From an uncultured Sphingobacteriaceae bacterium (lineage in GTDB: Bacteria > Bacteroidota > Bacteroidia > Sphingobacteriales > Sphingobacteriaceae), in NCBI GenBank assembly GCA_946887045.1, contig CAMPKC010000004.1:1-64000 (forward strand): a DNA stretch of 64,000 bases, in the 5' to 3' direction. Shown here piece after piece: positions 56,543-64,000 of this stretch (positions are counted from its first letter, which is position 1; the number at the start of each line of letters is the position of its first letter). Made by a program: the position numbers and the translations under genes. The notes under the pieces were generated by a model. It was not told where the DNA came from and ran no database searches. It saw nothing but the letters and a program-made list of their open reading frames with translations.

Positions 56543-57313
56543 TTAAACCGAGATTATCTTAAACCCTCCATCCTGTTCGGCAACTTTTGATATTGGTTGA
56601 CTCTTAGCATGATAATACAAGCACGTCCAGTTGTTTTCGACAGCAAGCTTACCATAGGTCTCACGTAACTCCATCGACCGTGCCCCGTCAAAGTCATATT
56701 TTGCTTTAAATTTTCTAAGCAGCTGTTCCGGTTCAGGCAAAATATCAGCGCCGAAAAACACTTTCTCTTCTCCCTCCTCTACTAAAAACACCTGGTGATA
56801 CTCACAATGTCCTCCGGTTAACTCGTAGGTAATTCCGCCTGGTAATTTTCCATTTCCCTCAACAAAATGAATACTACCGCTGCGTTGTACCACATCAAAT
56901 ATTTCGGTATGATAGGATTTAGAACTTGAACTGAACGCAGCTTCCCATTCACCCCTTTGAATCACATATTCAGCATTCGGAAATGTAAGCTCCATCTTGC
57001 CGTCTTTTTCATAAATCATACCACCAGAGTGGTCATAATGAAGATGCGACATTAGCAAATAGGTAACGTCCCGGTAATCGTAGCCGGCTTTTTTAATATT
57101 CTCGTGAATAATTAACTCGCCTTGCTCATTTTTAAAACCCAAACCCGTATCAAACACTATTAAGTCGGTTGATGTTTTGAGTAAAAAAGGTTGAACATAA
57201 ACAAATAAGGAGGCGGGACGATCTTTAGGATTATGAATTGCCGGATCGAAAGGCAAAAACTTTTTAGAACTATCTACAGAATAAGACCCTTCGTATAACG
57301 CGTGTACTTTCAC
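56543..57313 (-). CDS. metallo-beta-lactamase fold hydrolase, GTG start
   Basis: A 256-residue MBL-fold protein. The zinc motif is SHLHYDHSGG (HxHxDH), with GHCEYHQVF and FFGADILPEPE as the later metal ligands. It resembles the quorum-quenching lactonase and related hydrolases; the substrate is open. No signal peptide. The family start KVHALYEGSYSVD is led by GTG at 57311-57313, with no in-frame ATG nearby. Confidence 0.88.
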   Translation of the reverse strand: MKVHALYEGSYSVDSSKKFLPFDPAIHNPKDRPASLFVYVQPFLLKTSTDLIVFDTGLGFKNEQGELIIHENIKKAGYDYRDVTYLLMSHLHYDHSGGMIYEKDGKMELTFPNAEYVIQRGEWEAAFSSSSKSYHTEIFDVVQRSGSIHFVEGNGKLPGGITYELTGGHCEYHQVFLVEEGEEKVFFGADILPEPEQLLRKFKAKYDFDGARSMELRETYGKLAVENNWTCLYYHAKSQPISKVAEQDGGFKIISV

Positions 57314-57410
57314 AGAAAAAATTGATTATTGACAATGAATAACTTACGAACTGATACGGCATAAATTTCTATTTATATAGTATATTTACCCGTTAGACCT
57401 TAACAAAGAT

Positions 57411-59114
57411 ATGCAAAAAAGGTGGGCAGAGCAGGAAGTAACTAACCCAAAAGCCATTCAGGATTTAATGCAATCGCTTCAGATTAGTGAAGTATTAGCG
57501 ACGCTATTGGTAGGCAGGGGTATAACTACTTTTGAAGATGCACGCTGCTTTTTCAGGCCAGACCTATGTCATCTGCACGATCCGTTCCTGATGCAGGATA
57601 TGGAGAAAGCCATTCTTCGCATCGAAAAAGCAATCCAACAAGAAGAAAAGATTTTAATTTACGGAGATTACGATGTGGATGGCACCACTTCTGTGGCATT
57701 GGTTTACAGCTTCTTCCGGAAGTACCATAAGAACCTCGATTATTACATCCCCGACAGATATAAAGAAGGTTACGGAATTTCATTTCAGGGAATCGACTAT
57801 GCTGCGGAGCACGGGTATAGCCTTATTATCGCCTTAGACTGTGGAATAAAATCGGTTGATAAAATTGATTATGCTAATACTTTAAATATTGACTTTATTA
57901 TTTGCGATCACCATACTCCGGGGAGTATTTTGCCAGATGCTGTTGCGGTTTTAGACCCCAAACGATCTGATTGCGAATATCCTTATACAGAACTATCCGG
58001 CTGCGGAATTGGGTTTAAACTAATTCAGGCGTATGCACAGAAAAATGATATCCCGTTTGAAGACATTTGCTGCTATCTTGATTTAGTGGCAGTAAGCATC
58101 GCATCGGATATTGTGCCAATAACCGGAGAAAATCGTGTACTGGCATGGTTTGGCTTAAAAAAATTAAATGAAAGTCCTTGTAACGGTCTGGCTGCCTTAA
58201 TAGAACTTTCAGGAAGAAAACAGTACACTATTTCGGATGTCGTATTTATGATCGGCCCAAGAATAAATGCTGCAGGCCGTATTGATGATGCTAAACACTC
58301 TGTTAGCTTGCTCATTGCAGACAATGATATTTCTGCGAAAAATCAAAGCCTGGTAATAAACATCAAGAATGCCGAACGTAAAGAATTCGACAGTTCGATT
58401 ACAGAGCAGGCTTTAGCGATGCTGGACTCTGATCCCACACAAATAAATCGTAAAACTACTGTGGTGTACGATGAAAGCTGGCATAAAGGAGTGATCGGAA
58501 TCGTTGCTTCAAGGCTCACGGAGAAATATTACAGGCCAACTATTGTGCTCACAAAGTCTAACGGACATGCAGCAGGCTCGGCGCGTTCGGTTTTAGGATT
58601 TGATTTATATGAAGCGTTAAGTGCTTGCAGTGATTTACTGGAACAATTTGGCGGACACAAATATGCCGCAGGACTGACCATAAAGCCCGAAAATATTCCG
58701 GCCTTCCAACAAAGATTTGAAGATGTTGTATCTCAAACAATACCTGAAGAACTATTAATTCAGGAAATAAGCATCGATGCCACGATACAGCTAAAAGACA
58801 TTGACGGAAAGTTATTCAGAATTTTAAATCAATTTGCACCGTTTGGACCGTTAAATCTTGCACCCATTTTTTTAAGTAAAGGCGTTTACTTAAAAGGATC
58901 AGCTACAGTAGTTGGCAATAATCATTTAAAAATGAGTATTGGTCAGGACAAATCAGCCGTTTTTGAATGTATTGGATTTAACTTAGGCAAGCATCTTTCT
59001 TTGATAGAAAAAGGCATTCCCTTTGATGTATGTTACACCATTGAAGAAAATGTTTGGAAAGATAAACGCTCGGTTCAGTTAAATATTAAAGGAATCCGCA
59101 GCATCTTAGAATAA
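57411..59114 (+). CDS. recJ: single-stranded-DNA-specific exonuclease RecJ
   Basis: A 567-residue DHH phosphoesterase. Metal motif I is DYDVDGTTS (86-94), the DHH is at 166-168 (CDHHTPG), and the DHHA1 domain has GHAAGSARS and [10 protein letters not shown]. It digests single-stranded DNA 5' to 3' in recombination and mismatch repair. It is followed 4 bases later by lptB. Confidence 0.95.
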   Translation: MQKRWAEQEVTNPKAIQDLMQSLQISEVLATLLVGRGITTFEDARCFFRPDLCHLHDPFLMQDMEKAILRIEKAIQQEEKILIYGDYDVDGTTSVALVYSFFRKYHKNLDYYIPDRYKEGYGISFQGIDYAAEHGYSLIIALDCGIKSVDKIDYANTLNIDFIICDHHTPGSILPDAVAVLDPKRSDCEYPYTELSGCGIGFKLIQAYAQKNDIPFEDICCYLDLVAVSIASDIVPITGENRVLAWFGLKKLNESPCNGLAALIELSGRKQYTISDVVFMIGPRINAAGRIDDAKHSVSLLIADNDISAKNQSLVINIKNAERKEFDSSITEQALAMLDSDPTQINRKTTVVYDESWHKGVIGIVASRLTEKYYRPTIVLTKSNGHAAGSARSVLGFDLYEALSACSDLLEQFGGHKYAAGLTIKPENIPAFQQRFEDVVSQTIPEELLIQEISIDATIQLKDIDGKLFRILNQFAPFGPLNLAPIFLSKGVYLKGSATVVGNNHLKMSIGQDKSAVFECIGFNLGKHLSLIEKGIPFDVCYTIEENVWKDKRSVQLNIKGIRSILE

Positions 59115-59118
59115 TAAA

Positions 59119-59883
59119 ATGATACTCAGAGCAGAAAATCTGGTAAAAAAATACAAGCAACGCACAGTTGTAAATAATGTCTCTTTCCATGTCGAACAGG
59201 GTGAGATAGTAGGCCTTTTAGGTCCTAATGGTGCAGGAAAGACAACTTCATTTTACATGATCGTGGGACTGATCAGGCCGAACGAAGGGCATGTTTATCT
59301 TAACGATGAAGAAATAACTGAGGATCCGATGTATCGCAGGGCTCAAAAAGGCATCGGCTACCTGGCACAGGAAGCGTCAGTATTCAGAAAACTATCTGTG
59401 GAAGACAACATCCGAGCTGTACTTGAGATGGGAAAATACACTAAAGAAGAACAGAAAGACAAACTTGAAGAACTTCTTACGGAGTTCAGCCTGCATAGAG
59501 TTGCAAAAAACAGGGGTGATCTTTTATCCGGGGGTGAACGCCGCAGAACCGAAATTGCGCGTGCTCTGGCAGCAAATCCGAACTTCATTTTGTTGGATGA
59601 ACCATTTGCAGGGGTTGATCCGATAGCTGTGGAAGAAATCCAAAGTATTGTTGCCAAGCTTAAACATCGCAATATTGGAATCCTGATTACTGACCACAAC
59701 GTTCAGGAAACTCTTTCAATAACCGATAGAGCTTATCTGCTGACAGAAGGGAAAATCATGTTAACTGGAACTCCGGAAGAAATTGCAAATAACGAAATGG
59801 CCCGTAAGTTTTATCTGGGTCAACATTTTGAGCTTAGAAGAAAAAAACTAACCAAATCCTCCTCTCCTAATGACAATAGTTAA
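59119..59883 (+). CDS. lptB: LPS export ABC transporter ATP-binding protein
   Basis: A 254-residue ATPase. Walker A is GPNGAGKTT (35-43), Q-loop Gln84, signature LSGGERRR (136-143), Walker B FILLDEP (156-162). The family [24 protein letters not shown] segment marks LptB. It powers lipopolysaccharide extraction with LptFG. It overlaps the GH3 gene by 14 bases. Confidence 0.95.
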   Translation: MILRAENLVKKYKQRTVVNNVSFHVEQGEIVGLLGPNGAGKTTSFYMIVGLIRPNEGHVYLNDEEITEDPMYRRAQKGIGYLAQEASVFRKLSVEDNIRAVLEMGKYTKEEQKDKLEELLTEFSLHRVAKNRGDLLSGGERRRTEIARALAANPNFILLDEPFAGVDPIAVEEIQSIVAKLKHRNIGILITDHNVQETLSITDRAYLLTEGKIMLTGTPEEIANNEMARKFYLGQHFELRRKKLTKSSSPNDNS

Positions 59884-61381
59884 TTCCATTGCTACCTGGT
59901 TCATTAAAAAAAGAATGCACCAGATAGAATTGTTCATCAAATACCCACACGAAGTGCAGGATGAACTTTTTGGTAATCTTATTAACCAGGCCCAAGATAC
60001 AGAGTGGGGTAAGAAGTACGACTATGCTTCGGTTCGGAACCAGGAGCAATTTAAAAGCCGCGTACCGATTCAGGACTATGAGTCGCTAAAACCCTATATT
60101 GAACGTATGCTAAAGGGTGAACAGAACATCCTTTGGAATACTGAAATTAAATGGTTCGCCAAATCTTCAGGCACAACAAACGACAGAAGTAAGTTTATTC
60201 CTGTAAGCCAGGAATCCTTGGAAGAATGCCATTTTAAAGGCGGCAAAGACATGCTGTCTATTTATTGCAATAACCGGCCAAATGCGCAAATATTTACAGG
60301 AAAATCTTTGACTTTAGGGGGAAGCCACCAGGTTACACAAAGCGGTGATATTTCCTTCGGCGACCTCTCTGCTGTTTTGCTTAAAAACCTGCCGATGTGG
60401 GCAGAGTATATCAGAACACCAGAACTTTCTATAACGCTCATTGAAAACTACGAAGAAAAGATAGAGAAAATTGCCCAGGCAACTATTGGTGTGAATGTAA
60501 CCAATATGGCTGGAGTTCCTACATGGACAGTTGTTTTAGCGAAACGCCTGATGGAAATTACAGGAAAACAGAATCTTTTGGAAATCTGGCCCAATCTGGA
60601 ACTATATGTTCATGGGGCGGTTAATTTCACTCCTTACAGAGAGCAGTTCAAGAAACTGATTCCTTCAGATTCAATGTACTACCTCGAAACTTACAATGCT
60701 TCTGAAGGTTTTTTCGGGATACAGGATCAGTCCAACTCGGAGGAAATGCTTTTAATGCTTGATTATGGCATCTATTATGAGTTTCTTCCCATGGAGCACT
60801 TTGGTGAGGAAAACCCTAAGACATTAGGACTGAGCGAGGTTGAATTAGGGAAAAACTATGCTCTGATAATCTCGACCAACGGTGGTCTGTGGCGATATAT
60901 GATCGGAGATACAATAAAATTCACCTCACTTTCTCCTTATCGGATACAAATTACCGGCAGGACTAAACATTTTATCAATGCATTCGGTGAAGAAGTTATA
61001 GTAGATAACGCAGAGAAAGCGTTGGCTAAGGCATGTGCAGAAACAAATGCTATAATTCGGGATTATACCGCCTGCCCTATTTATTTCCAGGGAAATGATG
61101 CCGGAGGCCATGAATGGATTATTGAATTTGAGCAGGAGCCGAGCGATATTCAGCGATTTACTGATGCGCTTGATGATACATTAAGAGAGATAAATTCCGA
61201 TTATGATGCCAAAAGATTCAACGATATGGCACTGCGCCGACCAACAGTACATATAGCGCCCGAAGGAACGTTTTATAACTGGTTAAAATATAGGGGGAAA
61301 TTAGGCGGCCAGCATAAGGTTCCAAGATTAGCCAACGACAGAAAATATGTGGATGAGATTTTGGAAATGATGAAAGCCTGA
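59870..61381 (+). CDS. GH3 family acyl-adenylate amido-synthetase-like protein
   Basis: A 503-residue protein of the GH3 (auxin-responsive promoter) family. [18 protein letters not shown] is the ATP/AMP-binding motif [13 protein letters not shown] is motif II, and [13 protein letters not shown] with [17 protein letters not shown] is motif III, all typical. Plant GH3 enzymes join amino acids to acyl acids; bacterial substrates are mostly unknown. The 14-base overlap with lptB implies coupled translation. Confidence 0.93.
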   Translation: MTIVNSIATWFIKKRMHQIELFIKYPHEVQDELFGNLINQAQDTEWGKKYDYASVRNQEQFKSRVPIQDYESLKPYIERMLKGEQNILWNTEIKWFAKSSGTTNDRSKFIPVSQESLEECHFKGGKDMLSIYCNNRPNAQIFTGKSLTLGGSHQVTQSGDISFGDLSAVLLKNLPMWAEYIRTPELSITLIENYEEKIEKIAQATIGVNVTNMAGVPTWTVVLAKRLMEITGKQNLLEIWPNLELYVHGAVNFTPYREQFKKLIPSDSMYYLETYNASEGFFGIQDQSNSEEMLLMLDYGIYYEFLPMEHFGEENPKTLGLSEVELGKNYALIISTNGGLWRYMIGDTIKFTSLSPYRIQITGRTKHFINAFGEEVIVDNAEKALAKACAETNAIIRDYTACPIYFQGNDAGGHEWIIEFEQEPSDIQRFTDALDDTLREINSDYDAKRFNDMALRRPTVHIAPEGTFYNWLKYRGKLGGQHKVPRLANDRKYVDEILEMMKA

Positions 61382-61395
61382 AACCAATATGCAAC

Positions 61396-62448
61396 TCAGT
61401 GATGATGTACTCTCTTTTTTGGAAATATCAAAGACGCTACAATACTCACCGTCAATATCATCGTGATAATAAGCAAAGAATGTGACGTTCTAAATCCCCA
61501 TTCCTGCAGCCAGTGGTGTGCAAGCATTTTTATTCCTATAAACACCAGGAGAACCGACAATCCGACTTTCAAATAATGAAATTTATGGATGATATTAACC
61601 AGTAAAAAGAACATTGACCGCAAGCCTAAAATTGCGAAAATATTAGAAAAAAACACAATATAAGGGTCTTTTGTAACAGCAAATATTGCCGGAATTGAGT
61701 CCACAGCAAAAATCAAATCGGTAAATTCTACAATCAATAAAACCAGAAATAAGGGGGTAACCAACCTTTTACCATTTACACGAATAAAAAACTTATTACC
61801 AACGAACTCGGGATGAATTGCAAAAAACCGTGAAGCTAGTCTAACAATTTTATGATTTTCCGGGTCAATTTGTTCTTCTTTATTACGTTGTAAGAACATC
61901 ATAAAGCCTGTATAAACCAGGAAAGCACCAAAGACATACAAAATCCACTCAAATTTATTAATTAGGGTTGCACCTAGAAAAATGAACATAAAGCGCATTA
62001 CAACCGCACCAATAATCCCCCAAAACAAAACCCGGTGATAGTACTTTTCATTTACACCAAAAGCACTAAAAATAAGAACCATAATAAAAATATTATCCAC
62101 TGAAAGAGCATATTCAATAACATACCCTGTTAGATACTCTATAGCAAGATTCTGATTGTAAAGATGAAGGCTTCCGAGGAAGTCGTTAGGATCAAGTTTT
62201 ATATCATGTTTATGTGCCTCAGTCAGCGCCTGCAGCTGGCTGAAATCTGATATTCCATGTAACTGATTCCCTTCGGTGAGTAAGAGAAAATAAAAACCAA
62301 TAGCAAAAGAAACCCAGATAAAGCTCATTATTGCAGCTTCCCGCAAACTTACCACATGATCTTTTTTATTGAATAGTCCTAAATCAATAGACAACATCAA
62401 GACAATGAAGATCAGAAATCCTCCAAAAAACACAAGTTCGTTTGACAT
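61396..62448 (-). CDS. TerC/Alx family membrane protein
   Basis: A 350-residue protein with about nine membrane helices. The family motif LSVDNIFIMVLIF is near residue 115 and VEFTDLIFAVDSIPAI is the second one; both carry the conserved acidic pair. A role in metal (Mn, Ca) export or tellurite resistance is attributed to the family. It converges on GH3, 14 bases apart. Confidence 0.92.
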   Translation of the reverse strand: MSNELVFFGGFLIFIVLMLSIDLGLFNKKDHVVSLREAAIMSFIWVSFAIGFYFLLLTEGNQLHGISDFSQLQALTEAHKHDIKLDPNDFLGSLHLYNQNLAIEYLTGYVIEYALSVDNIFIMVLIFSAFGVNEKYYHRVLFWGIIGAVVMRFMFIFLGATLINKFEWILYVFGAFLVYTGFMMFLQRNKEEQIDPENHKIVRLASRFFAIHPEFVGNKFFIRVNGKRLVTPLFLVLLIVEFTDLIFAVDSIPAIFAVTKDPYIVFFSNIFAILGLRSMFFLLVNIIHKFHYLKVGLSVLLVFIGIKMLAHHWLQEWGFRTSHSLLIITMILTVSIVASLIFPKKRVHHH

Positions 62449-62451
62449 AGA

Positions 62452-63423
62452 TTATTTTTTACGCTCGGTAGTAAATCTTACAAGTTGCTCTAAAGCTGTT
62501 CTGGCTTCGTGATCAGGAAAAGTACTTAACACTTCAAAAGCTTCATCCTGATAGCGGTGCATTTGCATTTCTGCATAGGCTAGCCCCCCACTGTTTCTAA
62601 CAAAATGGATCACCTCCTGAACCTTCTGAGCATCCTCATTATAGTTTTTAACAAGGTTAATTATTCTATGTTTTTCAGCTTTAGTAGATTTGCTTAAAGC
62701 ATATATTAGAGGAAGTGTAATTTTCTTTTCTTTGATGTCGATGCCGAGAGGTTTGCCAACGTCATCTGTTCCGAAATCAAACAAATCATCTTTTATCTGA
62801 AACGCGATTCCAGTCTTTTCTCCAAACAGGCGCATCTTTTCAACTGTAGTACTATCCGCTCCGGCAGAAGCGGCACCACAAGCACAACAGGAAGCGATCA
62901 AAGAAGCGGTTTTTTGCCGGATAACTTCATAATAAACGGCTTCGTCAATATCTAGCTTACGTGCCTTTTCGATCTGTAAAAGCTCCCCTTCGCTCATTTG
63001 CTTAACTGCTTCGGAAACAATTTTCAACAGATGAAAATCATCATTATTGATAGAAAGCAATAATCCTTTCGACAAAAGAAAATCTCCTACTAATACGGCT
63101 ATCTTATTTTTCCAGAGAGCATTTACCGAAAAGAATCCGCGACGTTCGTATGAGTTATCGACCACATCATCATGTACCAGTGTAGCTGTGTGCAATAATT
63201 CAACAAGAGCCGCACCGCGATGTGTAGCTTCAGTTATGCCTCCGGCAAGACTGGCGGAAAAAAAAACAAACATCGGCCTTATCTGCTTGCCTTTACGCTT
63301 AATTATGTAATGCGTGATTCGGTCAAGCAATGGAACAGAACTTTTCATGGAGGATTTAAACTTATCCTCAAATAAATCCAGTTCCTTTTCTATGGGTCGC
63401 TTTATTTCGTCGAGTTTTGACAT
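62452..63423 (-). CDS. polyprenyl diphosphate synthase (trans, long-chain type)
   Basis: A 323-residue isoprenoid synthase. GKQIRP (45-50), the first aspartate motif DDVVD (85-89), and the second DDLFD (212-216) are intact. It condenses IPP onto FPP or GGPP; the chain length (likely 6-8 units for menaquinone) is not certain. The gene is 3 bases before TerC, likely co-transcribed. Promoter at 63467-63474. Confidence 0.93.
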   Translation of the reverse strand: MSKLDEIKRPIEKELDLFEDKFKSSMKSSVPLLDRITHYIIKRKGKQIRPMFVFFSASLAGGITEATHRGAALVELLHTATLVHDDVVDNSYERRGFFSVNALWKNKIAVLVGDFLLSKGLLLSINNDDFHLLKIVSEAVKQMSEGELLQIEKARKLDIDEAVYYEVIRQKTASLIASCCACGAASAGADSTTVEKMRLFGEKTGIAFQIKDDLFDFGTDDVGKPLGIDIKEKKITLPLIYALSKSTKAEKHRIINLVKNYNEDAQKVQEVIHFVRNSGGLAYAEMQMHRYQDEAFEVLSTFPDHEARTALEQLVRFTTERKK

Positions 63424-63466
63424 GAATTATTCAAATTCAGGTGTTCTAACATGAAAATTTATGCTG

Positions 63467-63474
63467 CAAACATA
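63467..63474 (-). promoter_or_regulatory. -7 promoter element of the polyprenyl synthase gene
   Basis: TATGTTTG on the minus strand, 43 bases before the start; perfect TAnnTTTG. Confidence 0.6.
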
Positions 63475-63672
63475 GGCTAAAATCGCGGATGTTAAGTAAA
63501 CATTATTGACTTAAAGGCTAAGAAAAGCTACAAACTCCAGTTAATTTTCACACTTTAAAATTTAATCCACTTTATTTACATATGAAGATGTGAAAGTAGA
63601 CGGTCCGACAATTGTATGATGGCAATATGCTCGTATTTTTGACTGATTAAGTTTTTTTCAAATATTTATTTT

Positions 63673-63708
63673 TCTTCATCTTGTCTTCATCTTGCTAAGA
63701 TAGTTTCG
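63673..63708 (+). promoter_or_regulatory. tandem 11-bp direct repeat and core promoter of the lipoprotein gene
   Basis: TCTTCATCTTG occurs twice in direct tandem (63673-63683, 63684-63694), one helical turn apart. TAGTTTCG at 63701-63708, close to the -7 consensus, follows at once. The layout (7 bases, 4-base spacer, repeated) is like the binding sites of OmpR/PhoB-type response regulators. Confidence 0.5.
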
Positions 63709-63757
63709 TATTCATAATACGACACTTAATAAATTATAAACAATAAATCTTAGCAAA

Positions 63758-64000
63758 ATGAAAACAAACACACTCTTAAAAGGACTATCATTTTTCGCAG
63801 TTGCGGGACTTCTTTCCTTAACCTCATGCGACAAAGAAACACCAGAACCACAGGCTGACGGCGCACAAGAAAGTCAGGCGATCTTAGTTGCCGAAGCAAC
63901 AACCTCATCAGATGCGGTTTTTATTGTGAACGCTGTTCCGGATAGTTGTGAAAAGGATTCGGTGACGGCTATCGAACTTCCAGCGGCTATAAGTACGTAC
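63758..64000 (+). CDS. lipoprotein, 5' part only (runs off the window)
   Basis: 81 codons are seen without a stop. The signal peptide ends in the lipobox LTSC, and Cys24 is followed by DKETPEPQ, a typical linker. Then come LVAEATTSSDAVFIVN and VPDSCEKDSVTAIEL. The family is not recognised. It follows an operator-like tandem repeat, so it may be under two-component control. Confidence 0.75.
   Translation, partial: MKTNTLLKGLSFFAVAGLLSLTSCDKETPEPQADGAQESQAILVAEATTSSDAVFIVNAVPDSCEKDSVTAIELPAAISTY

Larger units (their letters stand above)
63424..63757. other. 334-base divergent promoter region
   Basis: Contains the minus-strand promoter of the polyprenyl synthase gene (63467-63474), a tandem 11-bp repeat (63673-63694), a -7-like box TAGTTTCG (63701-63708) and a small palindrome (CGTATTCATAATACG, 63707-63721). 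I see no gene. Confidence 0.5.

Overview
The window looks like chromosomal core DNA from a Bacteroidota bacterium, most probably of the Sphingobacteriaceae (Pedobacter/Mucilaginibacter-like). Three things support this. Many genes are preceded by a TAnnTTTG -7 element, the Bacteroidota promoter type. Typical Bacteroidota families are present (Porin_10-type outer-membrane protein, DUF5606 protein, BatA-like membrane VWA protein, flexirubin/flexixanthin-type carotenoid tail genes, eukaryote-like NrdB). Shine-Dalgarno sequences are weak throughout. I see no rRNA, tRNA, CRISPR array, insertion sequence or prophage.

Layout. 0.1-3.1 kb: MarR regulator plus hydrolase, then an ECF sigma factor with a membrane protein carrying three VPxGYF repeats and a CpxP-like periplasmic protein. 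3.1-9.7 kb: a class III aminotransferase, then the ATP-grasp / alpha-E / transglutaminase operon and small hypothetical genes. 9.8-17.6 kb: CoA-binding protein, FAD oxidoreductase, LemA with two TPM proteins, NUDIX, YdeI-like, MOSC and bestrophin genes. 17.6-22.1 kb: dnaA, a methylmalonyl-CoA mutase large subunit without a B12 domain, and an IscA-type protein. 22.2-28.1 kb: four nucleotide-sugar enzymes (ugd, uxs, galE, rfbB order of transcription) and the Kdo transferase waaA. 28.1-34.8 kb (minus strand): hemH, a carotenoid-tail cluster (CrtW-like, IspH, CruF-like, glycosyltransferase, acyltransferase), an RluA synthase and panB.

34.8-41.7 kb: carA, eno, divIC-like, a BatA-like protein and fabG. 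41.8-45.7 kb: nrdB-nrdA, preceded by a clear adenosylcobalamin riboswitch. 45.7-53.9 kb: rlpA-like lipoprotein, msrB, rlmH with a 42-residue membrane microprotein, DUF5606, cyclophilin, a secreted GATase1-like protein, Porin_10, purine nucleoside phosphorylase and lpxK. 54-64 kb: pruA, YceI, a metallo-hydrolase, recJ-lptB-GH3, TerC, a polyprenyl synthase and the 5' end of a lipoprotein gene.

How the parts connect. Envelope biogenesis recurs (waaA, lpxK, lptB, UDP-sugar enzymes, rlpA, porin), as does isoprenoid metabolism (ispH, polyprenyl synthase, carotenoid tail genes). Cobalamin is a second thread: the B12 riboswitch should shut down the B12-independent ribonucleotide reductase when B12 is plentiful, and the mutase itself needs B12. 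The points most worth a second look are the nrdBA riboswitch, the carotenoid-tail cluster, the structured leaders of carA and eno, hairpins that overlap start codons or the 3' end of a convergent gene, intergenic repeat elements around 44-50 kb, and a tandem 11-bp operator-like repeat at 63.68 kb. Most of the window is ordinary; I did not find a convincing wholly new multi-gene system.
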